From NCBI GenBank assembly GCA_036768475.1, contig DAIPMW010000011.1, forward strand, positions 62,001-126,000: a stretch of 64,000 nt of DNA, written 5' to 3'. The translations under genes were made by a program, and so were the position numbers. This document shows positions 63,673-64,000 of this stretch, piece after piece; positions within the stretch are counted from its first letter, which is position 1, and every line of letters starts with the position of its first letter. The stretch is from JAEUMD01 sp036768475 (GTDB lineage: Bacteria; Pseudomonadota; Alphaproteobacteria; Rhizobiales; Hyphomicrobiaceae). The notes beneath the pieces were generated by a model that made no database searches, was not told the DNA's origin, and worked only from the letters and a program-made list of their open reading frames with translations.

Positions 63673-63801
63673 CTGAGCAGGTCAGGTTTTGATTGAACGA
63701 TGTCTGGCCGTTGCGGCCGGCTCTATACTCTTTGTTTGAGAGCCTCAATCACGGCCTCGATGCAAGCACGACGGTGCACCACACAGCCGATCAGGCTGCT
63801 A
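63673..63801 (+). repeat. Family B repeat, forward copy
   Basis: GGTCAGGTTTTGATTGAACG, GTCTGGCCGTTGCGGCCGG, CTCTTTGTTTGAGAGCCTCA, ATCACGGCCTCGATG and the end AGCCGATCAGGCTGCT, matching the 22890 copy. Directly followed by a family A copy. Confidence 0.75.
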
Positions 63802-63902
63802 AATCGCATCATGTTTGACGCAAACATGAACGAGATCCAGTACCTTGTTTCGCGCATGGTTTTCACGCTGGACCGCTGCGCACTTCAGCGAAACATGCTC
63901 TA
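63802..63902 (-). repeat. Family A repeat, reverse copy next to family B
   Basis: CATGTTTGACGCAAACATGA (second hairpin), GATCCAGTACCTTG, GGTTTTCACGCTGGACCGC and CTTCAGCGAAACATGCTCTA are the reversed family A consensus, near full length. The 98 bp to the right edge show no gene. Confidence 0.8.
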
Positions 63903-64000
63903 AAAAGCCGTCGCCGTATTTGATGTCCATGCGGGCGCAACCGTGCCCGAATGCTTGCAAAGCCGCAGGCCGATCCGCATGCGTATATCTCGTTAATCTC

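Noticed and set aside
3453..63902. Repeats considered as CRISPR units or insertion-sequence ends
   Set aside because: Copies are kilobases apart, have no regular spacers, no cas genes and no transposase between them.

Overview
The window is chromosomal DNA of an alphaproteobacterium, most likely of the order Hyphomicrobiales (Rhizobiales) and possibly Hyphomicrobium-like. The placement rests on gene content: a CcrM-type cell-cycle methyltransferase, the split atpI-B-E-b'-b ATP synthase F0 operon, the ctaC-D-B-G-E cytochrome oxidase cluster with a DUF983 gene, SURF1 and thrC, IalB- and BcsS-type proteins, and regulatory motifs of alphaproteobacterial type. No rRNA, tRNA, CRISPR array, prophage or intact insertion sequence was seen. 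The genus is inferred, not proven.

Layout. 1-2.3 kb: the 5' end of a glycosyltransferase gene, then a radical SAM gene behind a LexA-like box, and rnhB. 2.4-3.5 kb: two small secreted proteins. 3.9-6.7 kb: ccrM behind a CtrA-like box, and a permuted NlpC/P60-type hydrolase. 6.8-14.3 kb: mutY, divergent from a run of DUF721/DciA-like, two DsbA-like thioredoxin-fold proteins and smc. 14.7-17.4 kb: atpIBE-b'-b behind a good sigma70-type promoter. 17.9-22.8 kb: an aminotransferase, a lipoprotein, ispH, thrB and rnhA. 23.3-26.5 kb: a secreted protein, a Prx5 peroxiredoxin, a DsbD-N-like protein and YqgE. 26.6-33.9 kb (minus strand): thrC, an M16 protease, a RimJ-like acetyltransferase and a very large GGDEF/EAL protein, several with overlapping ends. 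34.1-42.3 kb (minus strand): ctaC, ctaD, two tandem ctaB paralogues, a small CoxF-like protein, ctaG, ctaE, DUF983 and SURF1. 42.8-47 kb: IalB, rhodanese, phasin, BcsS and a small secreted protein. 47.5-53.8 kb: a TetR-MFP-RND efflux operon and a DUF533 protein. 53.9-57.8 kb: a DevCAB-type ABC exporter divergent from a DUF2147 protein. 58-63.6 kb: an esterase, an SSS-family symporter, a large uncharacterised membrane-anchored protein and a 58-residue membrane protein.

Two features cut across the map. First, at least nine copies of one palindromic intergenic repeat (family A, about 100 bp, two hairpins) and six of another (family B, up to about 130 bp) lie between genes. They often abut as A/B composites, and in places they supply the stop codon of the neighbouring gene. 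Second, TTAA-N7-TTAA motifs (CtrA-like) stand in front of ccrM and in the mutY/dciA-like divergent region. In the latter the motif is flanked by GANTC (CcrM) sites, which suggests that this replication and repair segment is under cell-cycle control.

Functionally the window is mostly housekeeping: ATP synthesis and terminal oxidase assembly, DNA repair and segregation, threonine and isoprenoid synthesis, and envelope thiol chemistry. The 45-58 kb part holds more accessory envelope and efflux functions.
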